Shown piece by piece: positions 8,626 to 17,149 of a stretch of DNA of 38,897 bases. Below the pieces are notes generated by a model. That model saw only the letters and a program-made list of their open reading frames with translations. It ran no database searches and had not been told where the DNA came from. This DNA is from Planctomycetaceae bacterium (GTDB lineage Bacteria > Planctomycetota > Planctomycetia > Planctomycetales > Planctomycetaceae): positions 1 through 38,897 of the forward strand of contig JALQUR010000211.1 in NCBI GenBank assembly GCA_023260695.1. Reading direction: 5' to 3'. Position numbers and translations under genes: made by a program. How positions within the stretch are numbered: the first letter of the stretch is position 1; each line of letters opens with the position of its first letter.

Positions 8626-8660
8626 CTTCATCAGAATTATCAACCACCCGTCATCGACAT

Positions 8661-10127
8661 TCAGGCTCGAATTGCGTCGGATTGCCCACAGGCTGCCACC
8701 AGTTTGTCGGTCAACACCGCCGCCTGCTCTGCACTGCACTGCTCCCAGAACAAATTCAGTTCTGCAGCAGGCTTTTCGCCCGACAGGAGAGACAGCAGGA
8801 CTTCCTGAGTCACAGTGAGCACAGGAGCAGAATTTGTCAGCCCGGGGGTGACATTGAGGATACCGGAATCACCGATGCTGAGGGTTGCCTGGACACCACC
8901 CGGGCCGAGCACATTGATTCCAATCCGCTCTCCGGTTCCTTCCGCAGTCGTAATCTGCGCACGGAGCAGATCGCCGACGCGAACCTTTGGCTTTGTCCAT
9001 TCCGGACGTCGCTTGCCCCAACGGTCCTCATTTCCATAGTCGATGAATCGGTGCAGCACCGTGCGATCCAGATCCGGACAGACGATGTCTCCTGCGAACC
9101 GCCTGGTGTTCGTCATATCGAATTTTGGATCAGTGCTCTCGTAGGCCGCATACGTATCGGCGTTGTCCTGGAAGAGCCGATCGAACATTCGTTGATCCTC
9201 GGTGAGACTTTCGTCCCACGCTTCCGGCATTGGATCCCCCTCGTACATCACCCCGGTCGTCTCAAAGTACTCGCTGCACAGATCAATCAACTGCCGTGAT
9301 GTGATCGGATTGTCCGGAGCCATATGATAGGTCAGGTCACGAGCTTCGGGGGTTTCGAAGACGCGAGTCATCACGGCCGAGACCCAGTCCACCGGAATCA
9401 GATTGCGTGGTTCGCGGCCGGTAAACTTGAGTCGAATGGGAGTGACACGGAGGCCGTCAGGCCCCTTTGGCAGCGATGGGATGAGCATTGCCATCAGACG
9501 CAGATACACAAACAGTCCGTGATAGGTGTTCGTGTACCCAGTGCGTGAATCGCCGCAGATCACAGCAGGACGGTAAACCGTAATGTGCTCCGCAAAGTCA
9601 GCAGCGCGGACCAGTTTCTCTGCTTCGTATTTGCTCTCTTCATAGTCGTTGCGGAAGGTCTGGCCGCGCTCCAGCGATTCTTCCTGCACAATTCCGTCAT
9701 GCAGCCCACAGACGTATGCCGTCGAAACATAGTGCAGATCCCGGATGCCGGTCTCTCGACACAGATCCAGCATGTGACGCGTACCGTGATAATTCGTACG
9801 CCACGGTTCCGCTTCGCGATCCTTGCCGAAGAACTCCAGAATCGCCGCGCTGTGGATGATCCTGTCGACGTTCTGACTGATCCAGTTCCGGTCATCATCA
9901 CTGATACCAAATCCGGGCTGAGAAATGTCGCCCTCAATCACGACTGGCCGAGGCAGACTGCGCTGGTGTTCGCGTTCCCAGTACTGCATGATCTGCTCGA
10001 TTCTCGCTTCCGGATCCATGCGGCGACTGCCACGCACTACCACAGCGAGCTGGTGCCCGTTGAGCAGCAGATCTCTGAGCAGGTATCGTCCGACAAGCCC
10101 CGTCGCTCCTGTGATCAGCGTATACAT
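8661..10127 (-). CDS. Thioester-reductase-like NAD(P)-dependent SDR (NAD_binding_4 / male-sterility type)
   Basis: The 488-residue protein opens with the Rossmann nucleotide-binding motif TGATGLVG (residues 6-13). It continues with DRIIHSAAILEFFG, the conserved YVSTAYVCG strand and the extended-SDR catalytic pair in YEESK. This subfamily includes reductases that release thioester-bound acyl groups as aldehydes or alcohols, and fatty acyl-CoA reductases. Here the domain stands alone, without adenylation or carrier domains. The C-terminal 100 or so residues (after WGKRRPEW) form an extra small domain, perhaps SCP2-like, but I am unsure. The ATG has AAGGGA at about 6-nt spacing. The gene is monocistronic with its own terminator. 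Substrate unknown. Confidence 0.82.
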   Translation of the reverse strand: MYTLITGATGLVGRYLLRDLLLNGHQLAVVVRGSRRMDPEARIEQIMQYWEREHQRSLPRPVVIEGDISQPGFGISDDDRNWISQNVDRIIHSAAILEFFGKDREAEPWRTNYHGTRHMLDLCRETGIRDLHYVSTAYVCGLHDGIVQEESLERGQTFRNDYEESKYEAEKLVRAADFAEHITVYRPAVICGDSRTGYTNTYHGLFVYLRLMAMLIPSLPKGPDGLRVTPIRLKFTGREPRNLIPVDWVSAVMTRVFETPEARDLTYHMAPDNPITSRQLIDLCSEYFETTGVMYEGDPMPEAWDESLTEDQRMFDRLFQDNADTYAAYESTDPKFDMTNTRRFAGDIVCPDLDRTVLHRFIDYGNEDRWGKRRPEWTKPKVRVGDLLRAQITTAEGTGERIGINVLGPGGVQATLSIGDSGILNVTPGLTNSAPVLTVTQEVLLSLLSGEKPAAELNLFWEQCSAEQAAVLTDKLVAACGQSDAIRA

Positions 10128-10317
10128 TACGTCCCTTCTGCAATTCGCGTCACTGCACTGCTGCCAGACCTGAAAAGCCCACCAGCCCGATCGAGCCAGC
10201 CTTGCTGCAGCACCATCGGCACTGCAGCCCGACCATCATGAATTCTGGTAATTATGAACCTCGGATTTGGGAGAATGCCCTGGGCCAGTCCTGACCAGCA
10301 GCAAACTCCCGGTGTAA

Positions 10318-10356
10318 CAGTTGCTCCCGGCAGTTGCTCCCGGCAGTTGCTCCCGG
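10318..10356. repeat. 13-nt tandem repeat, three exact copies
   Basis: CAGTTGCTCCCGG occurs three times head to tail with no mismatch. It lies in non-coding DNA between divergent genes. Confidence 0.95.
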
Positions 10357-10805
10357 GCGGCCTTGCCGTGGAATATCCAGTCACACCCCAGTTCAAGGTT
10401 CGCAAATATTCCCGCGCCAGACAAATGTGCAATGCGGACTTTGGATACCGGAGTAACTTGTCGTGTACCGGAACCAGTGTCGCAGAAAACACATCCTGAG
10501 CCTCAGAATCGAGCTCAGCATTACACCAGCGAGATTCCGGAAAAGCGACCCATACTTCCCAGTCGGAATCACCTTTTCTCAAACGAGACCGAGCGGTTCC
10601 GGCAACTGCCTGTCGACTGTGAGAGTTATTCCGCAGAGATCACTGTCGCAGGTTGCACTGCCTCCCGAAAGGCTCTCCTCCTCAATGCTATCGCTACAAA
10701 CCGCTGGAAAGTCACTGCTGCGGCATGATTCGGAGGGCTTAATTCCGCAATCTCCGGGCATGCTGCGCAGAATTGACGCAGCACTAATCTCCGCAGCCGC
10801 CGCAG

Positions 10806-10817
10806 GTCTCCGGAGAC
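10806..10817. promoter_or_regulatory. 12-nt perfect palindrome upstream of the aldolase gene
   Basis: GTCTCCGGAGAC is self-complementary and centred about 50 nt before the ATG at 10861. It is a candidate operator by position and symmetry only; I could not place a clear promoter beside it. Confidence 0.4.
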
Positions 10818-10860
10818 AACTTCTGCTTCTGCAGCTGCTTCCACACCAGGGTTCTTCGCT

Positions 10861-11787
10861 ATGACATTCTTCTCCGGCGTCATTCCCCCAATGGTGACAC
10901 CACTGCTTTCTCACGAACAGCTGGATGTCGAATCAGTGGACCGGCTTATCCCTCACCTCATTGACGGCGGCGTCAACGGTATCTTCGTGCTCGGTACCAC
11001 CGGTGAAGGTCCGTCACTCAGCTACCAGATCCGCTACGAACTTGTGGAACGCACCTGTGAGGCAACTGCCGGAAAGATTCCGGTCCTGGTCGGTATCACC
11101 GACAGCTGCTATTCCGAATCACTCGCCCTCGCAGAACATGCGCAGAATTCCGGCGCCGCCGCTGTTGTTGCCGCTGCCCCATTCTATTTCCAGGCATCCA
11201 CTGCAGACCTGCGCAGCTGGTTTCTCAGACTGGCTGATGAATCTCCCCTGCCGGTCATGCTCTACAACATGCCCTCATGTGTCCGCGCGACACTCGATCC
11301 GGATCTGATCGCGGATCTGTCCGAACACCAGAACATCGTCGGTATCAAGGACAGCAGCGGTGATCTGCGGTACTTCGAACAGATCTGCTCCAGCTTCCGC
11401 AGACCAGGCCGATTCTGCGTCTTCATGGGCCCCGAAGAACGACTCGCTGACGCTGTGGCGATGGGAGCAGATGGGGGAGTCTGCGGGGGAGCAAATCTGC
11501 TGCCACATGTTTACTCCACGCTCTATCGGGTTGCTCTCGACAGACGCACCGACGAAATTCCCGCACTGCATCGCATCATCGACAGCCTGTTCTCCGAAGT
11601 CTATCGGGACGAAACTCGGACGATGAGACTCATCCCGGGGCTGAAACATGCACTCAGCCTGACAGGGATCTGCAATGATGTCACGGCACCACCGTTCCGT
11701 GGCGTCAGCGATCTGCACGCAGAGCGTATTGCCAGAGCAGTTCCGCTGTTGATGTCCGCTGCCGCTCAATTCACTCCCGTGGCCTGA
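10861..11787 (+). CDS. DapA/N-acetylneuraminate lyase-superfamily aldolase
   Basis: The 308-residue protein is a class I (Schiff-base) TIM-barrel aldolase. It shows GTTGEG (45-50), the tyrosine motif YNMP (Y135) and the lysine motif GIKDSSGD (K163). Length and motifs are normal for dihydrodipicolinate-synthase-like enzymes, which condense or cleave pyruvate-derived substrates. In true DapA the YNxP motif continues with Arg-Thr, the arginine binding the substrate carboxylate. Here it reads YNMPSCV, so the annotation dapA is not justified. A sugar-acid or sialic-acid-type lyase/dehydratase is as likely. No pathway neighbours help. The start is the only ATG with the conserved N-terminus (SGVIPPMVTP). 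Confidence 0.88.
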   Translation: MTFFSGVIPPMVTPLLSHEQLDVESVDRLIPHLIDGGVNGIFVLGTTGEGPSLSYQIRYELVERTCEATAGKIPVLVGITDSCYSESLALAEHAQNSGAAAVVAAAPFYFQASTADLRSWFLRLADESPLPVMLYNMPSCVRATLDPDLIADLSEHQNIVGIKDSSGDLRYFEQICSSFRRPGRFCVFMGPEERLADAVAMGADGGVCGGANLLPHVYSTLYRVALDRRTDEIPALHRIIDSLFSEVYRDETRTMRLIPGLKHALSLTGICNDVTAPPFRGVSDLHAERIARAVPLLMSAAAQFTPVA

Positions 11788-11826
11788 AACGGTCTGCAGC
11801 TGAAACAGTCTGACAATGTCAGATCA

Positions 11827-13779
11827 TCAATCAAAGAAACCGTGCAGATACCAGCGATCTGAATCCAGCTCCCGGTACACCCAGAGCCGGCTCCCGCAGG
11901 CGGCAAGCAGACGGTAATAATCACGAGCACAGGGACAGTCCGACCACCAGGCCGTCTGGATCCGCTCAGGACCCGTACGATCAACAATTGACCAGCTCGT
12001 CCCGAACGCACGCAATACCGGCTGCACAGAGTTTCTCCCGCCTCCCTGCAGTGATTCCGTCACGTCAAGAGGTTCGGAAAGCAGTCGCAAAGGACGCGTG
12101 GAGCGGCAGAATTCGGCGGCATCAGGCGGCCTGCTGTCCACCGTCGCTTCCACAGGTGTACTCAGTTCAGCCAGTATTCGGGCTGCCTGCCCGGCAGCAT
12201 CCGCATCCTCAGCAACAGGACGCCCCTGCAGACTGAATTCCGGACGCACATCATCCAGCTCCACGAACCGCTGCACCGCAGCCGGGCCCAGACGCCCCGT
12301 GAGCCGCGTCACCAGTCCTGCCAGATCCTCAGCAACTTCAAAACTCTCTTCACTCCCGAACAGATCGCGCTGGCGGTGAGCCGGGATCGGGACACTGTTG
12401 GTCGAAATCCGAACCTGCTGCACAGGAACACATTCCAGTTCACTGAATTCCACAGGCCGCAGTTCCGGCTGATCAGAACCAGCGAATGCGGCAGCTGACG
12501 CAACATCTGCCGCAGGAATTCGTCCAGCTTCCGGGGCAACTGAGGACTCCGCAACCTCACACTCACCCGGTGAATGCCCTCGCCTGCCCCCGGGCTGCAT
12601 TCCAGCAGCACGCTCCTGCCGCAGCCGTTCACTCTGAACCAGATAATCCAGTCGCAGAGTGAGCACTTCGCCGAGCGTTTGCGCGGAATCCTCCGCCCGC
12701 ACCAGAGCCGTTTCATAAGTCACGGACCCTCCCTCCTCTGTGCGGATCCGCACTTCCAGCACAGTACACATCTGTCGGCGTTCTCGCAGCTGTGCCGAAA
12801 TCTCCTGCGAAAGCTGCTGCAGAATCCAATGCATGTCACGCAACCCTGCCGCGGCATATTCCCCCTCCCAGACAGCCTGCACAGGATTCAGTTCCGGAAT
12901 TGGCTCCAGATGCTCCACCGCCCGCCCATGAAACTGCTGCAGTCGCGTTACCGCTGCGCCAGACAGCCGCGACGGTAACTCATCCGCAGGCAAGGCCAGC
13001 GCACGTCGCAGATCGCGAATTCCAAGTTGCTCCAGCAGCTGACAGTCAGCCGCGGGCAGACGACCGCTGCGCAGAGAAATGCCGGCCGGAATCTGCTCCA
13101 CCGATTCTCCCTCCAGAATCCGAATCGGGCCGGACAGATCCACGGCCCCGGCATCCGCAACCGCTCGCGAAGATGCCGCCGCATGCGACAACGCTCGAGC
13201 AATACAAATCCGTCCGGCGATGCCCACGACAGCCCGGAAACCACGCCCCTGCAATACCTCATACAGCCCGGATGCCAGTTGCCTTTCTCCACCAAACAGG
13301 ACGGCACATCCGGTGATGTCCAGTAACAGTGTCTCGCAGATGGGCTCTTCATCAAACGCGACAATCGGAGCAAACTGACGGATCAGCTCAGCCACCTGCC
13401 GTAACTGCTGACGGTCTTCCGCCGGATCCCATTCGGCAATCTCGAGTCGCCCTGCCTCCCGACGCAGCGAGGGTCCGGCACTCCCTGAAGATGGCCGACT
13501 CCGTACCAGACTTCGCGCCTCCTCCAGTGGCATTCCCGGACGCAGCCCCTGCTCCCACGCCACCGCATTGATGGCCACAAGTACCGGACCATGACGCGCT
13601 GCCGGACAACTTTCACGCACACGACGCAGAGCAGCAGCCGTGACACCACCAACCTCAGCCGCTATCTCGTAAGGACTGTGCAGAGCCAGTGCCAGCCGTT
13701 CCTGCGAATCGTTCACAGACTCACGCTGCAGCAACTGCATCGGCCAGTTGGGGAGCCTGACACTCAGAAACCGCTTCAC
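11827..13779 (-). CDS. imuB: ImuB-like Y-family DNA polymerase homolog
   Basis: The 650-residue protein has a Y-family polymerase fold in its first 330 residues (VLVAINAVAWEQGLRPGM, ICETLLLDITGCAVLFGGE, VGIAGRICIARALSH). The N-terminal catalytic Asp motif is replaced by VRLPNW, as in ImuB, which is not an active polymerase but a hub of the mutagenic ImuA-ImuB-DnaE2 translesion complex. A beta-clamp-binding-like QRDLF lies at 470-474. The C-terminus (GPERIQTAWWSD, RDYYRLL, RLWVYRE, WYLHGFFD) is diagnostic of ImuB. The start is GTG with GGAG 7 nt upstream. Neither imuA nor dnaE2 is adjacent: the upstream gene is a cytochrome protein and the downstream gene is convergent. I saw no clear LexA box. 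Confidence 0.88.
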   Translation of the reverse strand: MKRFLSVRLPNWPMQLLQRESVNDSQERLALALHSPYEIAAEVGGVTAAALRRVRESCPAARHGPVLVAINAVAWEQGLRPGMPLEEARSLVRSRPSSGSAGPSLRREAGRLEIAEWDPAEDRQQLRQVAELIRQFAPIVAFDEEPICETLLLDITGCAVLFGGERQLASGLYEVLQGRGFRAVVGIAGRICIARALSHAAASSRAVADAGAVDLSGPIRILEGESVEQIPAGISLRSGRLPAADCQLLEQLGIRDLRRALALPADELPSRLSGAAVTRLQQFHGRAVEHLEPIPELNPVQAVWEGEYAAAGLRDMHWILQQLSQEISAQLRERRQMCTVLEVRIRTEEGGSVTYETALVRAEDSAQTLGEVLTLRLDYLVQSERLRQERAAGMQPGGRRGHSPGECEVAESSVAPEAGRIPAADVASAAAFAGSDQPELRPVEFSELECVPVQQVRISTNSVPIPAHRQRDLFGSEESFEVAEDLAGLVTRLTGRLGPAAVQRFVELDDVRPEFSLQGRPVAEDADAAGQAARILAELSTPVEATVDSRPPDAAEFCRSTRPLRLLSEPLDVTESLQGGGRNSVQPVLRAFGTSWSIVDRTGPERIQTAWWSDCPCARDYYRLLAACGSRLWVYRELDSDRWYLHGFFD

Positions 13780-13869
13780 ATCCTGTCTCCGGCATCCTGC
13801 AGACTGCCATCCGGCTGCGGACTCACACGTTGCAGCTCAGAAAACCCGCCGCTTCAGACTGCGAACGCT

Positions 13870-16800
13870 CTACTCGACATACAGAAACTCATTGCTGCCG
13901 AGCAACATCTGGCACAGACTGTTCAGAACCTGGCGCAACTGAGGACCCGCTGCTTCCTGTGCATTCCTCCATACAGCCTGCTCCCTGATGAACTCACGAA
14001 TCAGCTGCTTCTCCTCAGTGTTCGGCAGCCGCCCGCTGGTGAGTCGCCACGCCTCACTCACCGCAGCCGACATCTGCTCTGCTTTCAGCTGCGGAGCACG
14101 TACGGATTCGGTTGTCTTCCACTGCCGAGGATTACCGGCCGCCGGCTGCAGGGTTACGGTAACATCCCACCCGAACGAATCCGACTCCACCGAGCCACGA
14201 CAGTCGACAATCAGATCGATCGTATCTCCCTGCCTGAGTTGCAGTTCTGTTGCTGTCGTCTCCGCGGAGCCTGAAGCCGCCAGCCATTCCCCGATCAGCC
14301 GACCAGCAGCCACAATCCGCCCGCGGATACCGTCTCCATTGGCCGAGGAATGGCTCAGAGTGCCACTGATCGAAATCGTACCGTCAGCAGGCGTTCGAAA
14401 TCGCCGAATCGCAGCATGTTCAGCATCGCCCGGATGTCCTCCATGCTGATTCACCAGCACCCAGCCATGCTCGCTGTCCGGTAATTCTGCTCCAGCCTGC
14501 CACGATGAACCGGTCCAGTGCTGCAGTGGAGAAAACTGCACGCTGACCTGTTCAGAGGCCCCCCCCTGTGCTTCACCCGCATCTGCCATGAACCCGTAAC
14601 CAAATTCCCAGACCGGCAGCACCTGATCCGGGAGTTCCAGTTCCAGATCATCAGCACTTCCGAATCGCTGCTCCGCTCGCTGCAGAGCTGCCTCAGCCAG
14701 TTTCTCCGCAGCACGGACGGCAAAACTGCTGTTAAGCAGCATCAGCGACTGCGCAGCTCCGGTCGTGGACGTGCGAATCGTACAGTTGGTTTCCATGATC
14801 GGTGCATCAAACGTCGCCAGTATTGCCAGCGGTGTGCTGCGTCGAGCCTGTATGTAAATACTTCGCCGACCACTGTTCCCCGCCTCCACGATCTGGCCCG
14901 TATCATCGGCACTTACCGCAACTGGCGGACCACCCATCGCCAGATCCAGCTGGTTCCCCACTGCCAGCATCGCATCGCGAACAACCTCGGCATCCAGTCG
15001 CACAAGTGGTTTCCGCCAGTACAGTCGATTTCCCGGATCAATCACGGCTGCGTCGTCTCGAGCAGCCGAAGACTGACGGTAAACAGTGGAATGCATCACC
15101 AGCCGATGCATGCGTTTCCAGGTCCAGCCGCCATCGATGAATTCGGCGGCCAGCAGATCCAGCAGTTCCATGTTCTCCGGTTCCGCTCCAAGTCGGCCGA
15201 ATTCTCCTGGAGTGCTCACAATGGCTCGACCAAAATGATGCATCCAGAAACGGTTCATGAGCACACGCGGCGGCAGCGGATTGCGGCCGCTGGTGAGCCA
15301 GTCCGCCCATGCCAGCCGCCGACCACTTGTTGGTAATTTATCGGAACGCTCGGCAATCTGAGGCGCTTCCGTGAATAACCAGCTCACCGGCAGTGCCGCC
15401 GGACTCACCTGTCCCCGCGGTTCAGCAAATTCACCGCGATAGAAAATACGAGACTCCGGCTGATGTCCGGGCGGTTCAGCCAGTGTGCGAATGAATCCTT
15501 CCGCCGGCTTCTCCTTGCGGATTTCAGCAATCTGAGCGTCGTATTCCTTCAGCTTGTCTGCAGCAGCCTGGTTGTACTGATAGAGCACTCCCGGTGAGAT
15601 ATTGACCGCCGGATTCTGAGCCAGCAGCTGCTTCTGTTCCTCACTCCGCTCCGCGGCAGCTGTGTCCAGAGCTGCCTGCAACCGCCCCCGCAGCACTGGC
15701 TCGTACTTCTGCAGTTCCTGCTCCAGCGCTGCTGCGATGAACTCCGTCTGCTTCAGCGTCTTCTCCGCCGCGACCTCCGCCACCCGCGCTTCCACGGCAG
15801 CAACCTTACTGCGGTCTTCCGCCGTATACAGCGAGACGCGGGACTGGGCCGGTGTCTTCCAGGATTTCCAGTCCAGAACCGGATCCAGAATCGCACGCAA
15901 TGCGTAATAGTCGTGCTGTGAGATCGGATCGTAGCGATGGTCGTGACACTGAGCACACCCGACAGACAACCCCAGCAGTGAACTGCTCACGATCCGAATG
16001 GTATCCGCAATCGTCTGATTGCGAGCCGCTTCGGAGTTGTCTCCGCTGCCCGTCGGGTTGGCTGCCATTGTCAGAAATCCGACCGCAGTGAGCAGTTCCT
16101 TCTGAGACTCCGTCAGTTCCTCACCGCGCTCGCCTGCCAGCTCATCTCCGGCAAGCTGTTCCTGCAGAAACTGAGTCAACGGCTTGTCTGCGTTGAACGA
16201 ACGCACCACATAATCCCGATAACGCCAGGCCCAGGGCCGCTCCGCATCAGCATTCGTTGCACCTTCGCTGTCTGCGTATCCCGCTGCATCCAGCCAGTGC
16301 CGCCCCCAGCGTTCTCCGTATTGCGGTGATTCAAGCAAACGGTCCACCAGCTGCTCCCACGCATCCTCCGCCGGATCCTGCTCGAATTCCGCAATCTGTT
16401 CCGGTGTCGGTGGAATTCCCAGCAGATCCAGATACGCACGGCGAATCAATGTCCGGCGATCTGCGTCGGCAGAAAAACTCAGCCCCCGCTGCTGCAGCTG
16501 CCGCAGCAGCACAGCGTCAATCGCCGTACGCACCTGCGGAGCATCCTGCAGCGCTTCAGTCTGCGGGCGTCGGATCGGCTGAAATGCCCACCACTGCCGC
16601 TCTTCCTCGGTAATCCCCGGCCCGTCCGGAATCTCTTGCGGTTCCGCACGCAGCGTAGGAGCTCCCGCTGCCAGCCATCGCCGCAGCAGCTCCTGTTCGG
16701 CGGCCGGCATCTTCTTTTCACCCGGAGGCATTTCAGCGCTGGAAACACGCTGCAGAATCAGACTCTCTGCCGCATTGCCAGGGATCGCAGCCGGTCCACT

Positions 16801-17082
16801 TTCTCCGCCACGAACCACAAAGCGACGCAGACGCAGATCCAGTCCGGACTCTGTTTCCTGACCACCATGACAGTCGAAACACCAGGTTTTCAGAATCGGA
16901 CGGACATCTCGTTCAAACGACAACTCGGCGTCAGCCTGAATGTTCTCAGCAGGGACGACAACTTCATCAGCTGCCGCAACACCAGACCAGAACAGCAACA
17001 CACACAGTCCGCTGTGCAACAACACAGAATGCGTGCCACACAGGAACTCTCGCGTCAGTCCGAAAAATCGACAGCGTTGCAT
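13870..17082 (-). CDS. PSCyt1-PSCyt2-PSD1 planctomycete cytochrome protein (DUF1549/DUF1553)
   Basis: From ATG 17082 the protein has 1070 residues with a signal peptide ending near GVAAADE. Domains in order: a cytochrome c-like PSCyt1 with haem motif CFDCH (68-72) and a possible Met ligand in MPPGEKKMP; PSCyt2/DUF1549 (about 190-400) with a second motif CAQCH (376-380); a Glu/Lys/Ala-rich coiled segment (about 430-510); then PSD1/DUF1553 (about 580-720, VLMNRFWMHHFGRAIV). A beta-rich insertion near 830-960 resembles a carbohydrate- or ligand-binding module. The track start at 17310 would overlap the propeller gene; AGGGAGA about 10 nt upstream supports 17082. The family is abundant in planctomycetes and experimentally obscure. 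It is the last gene of a three-gene exported redox block. Confidence 0.92.
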   Translation of the reverse strand: MQRCRFFGLTREFLCGTHSVLLHSGLCVLLFWSGVAAADEVVVPAENIQADAELSFERDVRPILKTWCFDCHGGQETESGLDLRLRRFVVRGGESGPAAIPGNAAESLILQRVSSAEMPPGEKKMPAAEQELLRRWLAAGAPTLRAEPQEIPDGPGITEEERQWWAFQPIRRPQTEALQDAPQVRTAIDAVLLRQLQQRGLSFSADADRRTLIRRAYLDLLGIPPTPEQIAEFEQDPAEDAWEQLVDRLLESPQYGERWGRHWLDAAGYADSEGATNADAERPWAWRYRDYVVRSFNADKPLTQFLQEQLAGDELAGERGEELTESQKELLTAVGFLTMAANPTGSGDNSEAARNQTIADTIRIVSSSLLGLSVGCAQCHDHRYDPISQHDYYALRAILDPVLDWKSWKTPAQSRVSLYTAEDRSKVAAVEARVAEVAAEKTLKQTEFIAAALEQELQKYEPVLRGRLQAALDTAAAERSEEQKQLLAQNPAVNISPGVLYQYNQAAADKLKEYDAQIAEIRKEKPAEGFIRTLAEPPGHQPESRIFYRGEFAEPRGQVSPAALPVSWLFTEAPQIAERSDKLPTSGRRLAWADWLTSGRNPLPPRVLMNRFWMHHFGRAIVSTPGEFGRLGAEPENMELLDLLAAEFIDGGWTWKRMHRLVMHSTVYRQSSAARDDAAVIDPGNRLYWRKPLVRLDAEVVRDAMLAVGNQLDLAMGGPPVAVSADDTGQIVEAGNSGRRSIYIQARRSTPLAILATFDAPIMETNCTIRTSTTGAAQSLMLLNSSFAVRAAEKLAEAALQRAEQRFGSADDLELELPDQVLPVWEFGYGFMADAGEAQGGASEQVSVQFSPLQHWTGSSWQAGAELPDSEHGWVLVNQHGGHPGDAEHAAIRRFRTPADGTISISGTLSHSSANGDGIRGRIVAAGRLIGEWLAASGSAETTATELQLRQGDTIDLIVDCRGSVESDSFGWDVTVTLQPAAGNPRQWKTTESVRAPQLKAEQMSAAVSEAWRLTSGRLPNTEEKQLIREFIREQAVWRNAQEAAGPQLRQVLNSLCQMLLGSNEFLYVE

Positions 17083-17149
17083 CAGCAGACATTCTCCCTG
17101 AAAACGGCCGGACTGATTCTGATCAGCAGCGACTTGCGGCCCCTCCGGT

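Larger units (their letters stand above)
10128..10860. other. 733-bp intergenic region with short repeats
   Basis: This lies between divergent genes (SDR on minus, aldolase on plus). ORFs crossing it, such as the 151-codon minus ORF ending at 10127, show no domain, signal peptide or convincing start and look like chance. It holds a triple 13-nt tandem repeat and a 12-nt palindrome near the aldolase start. Confidence 0.6.

Noticed and set aside
10127-10582. 151-codon minus-strand ORF in the intergenic region
   Set aside because: No domain, no Shine-Dalgarno sequence, and part of it translates the 13-nt tandem repeat; not called as a gene.
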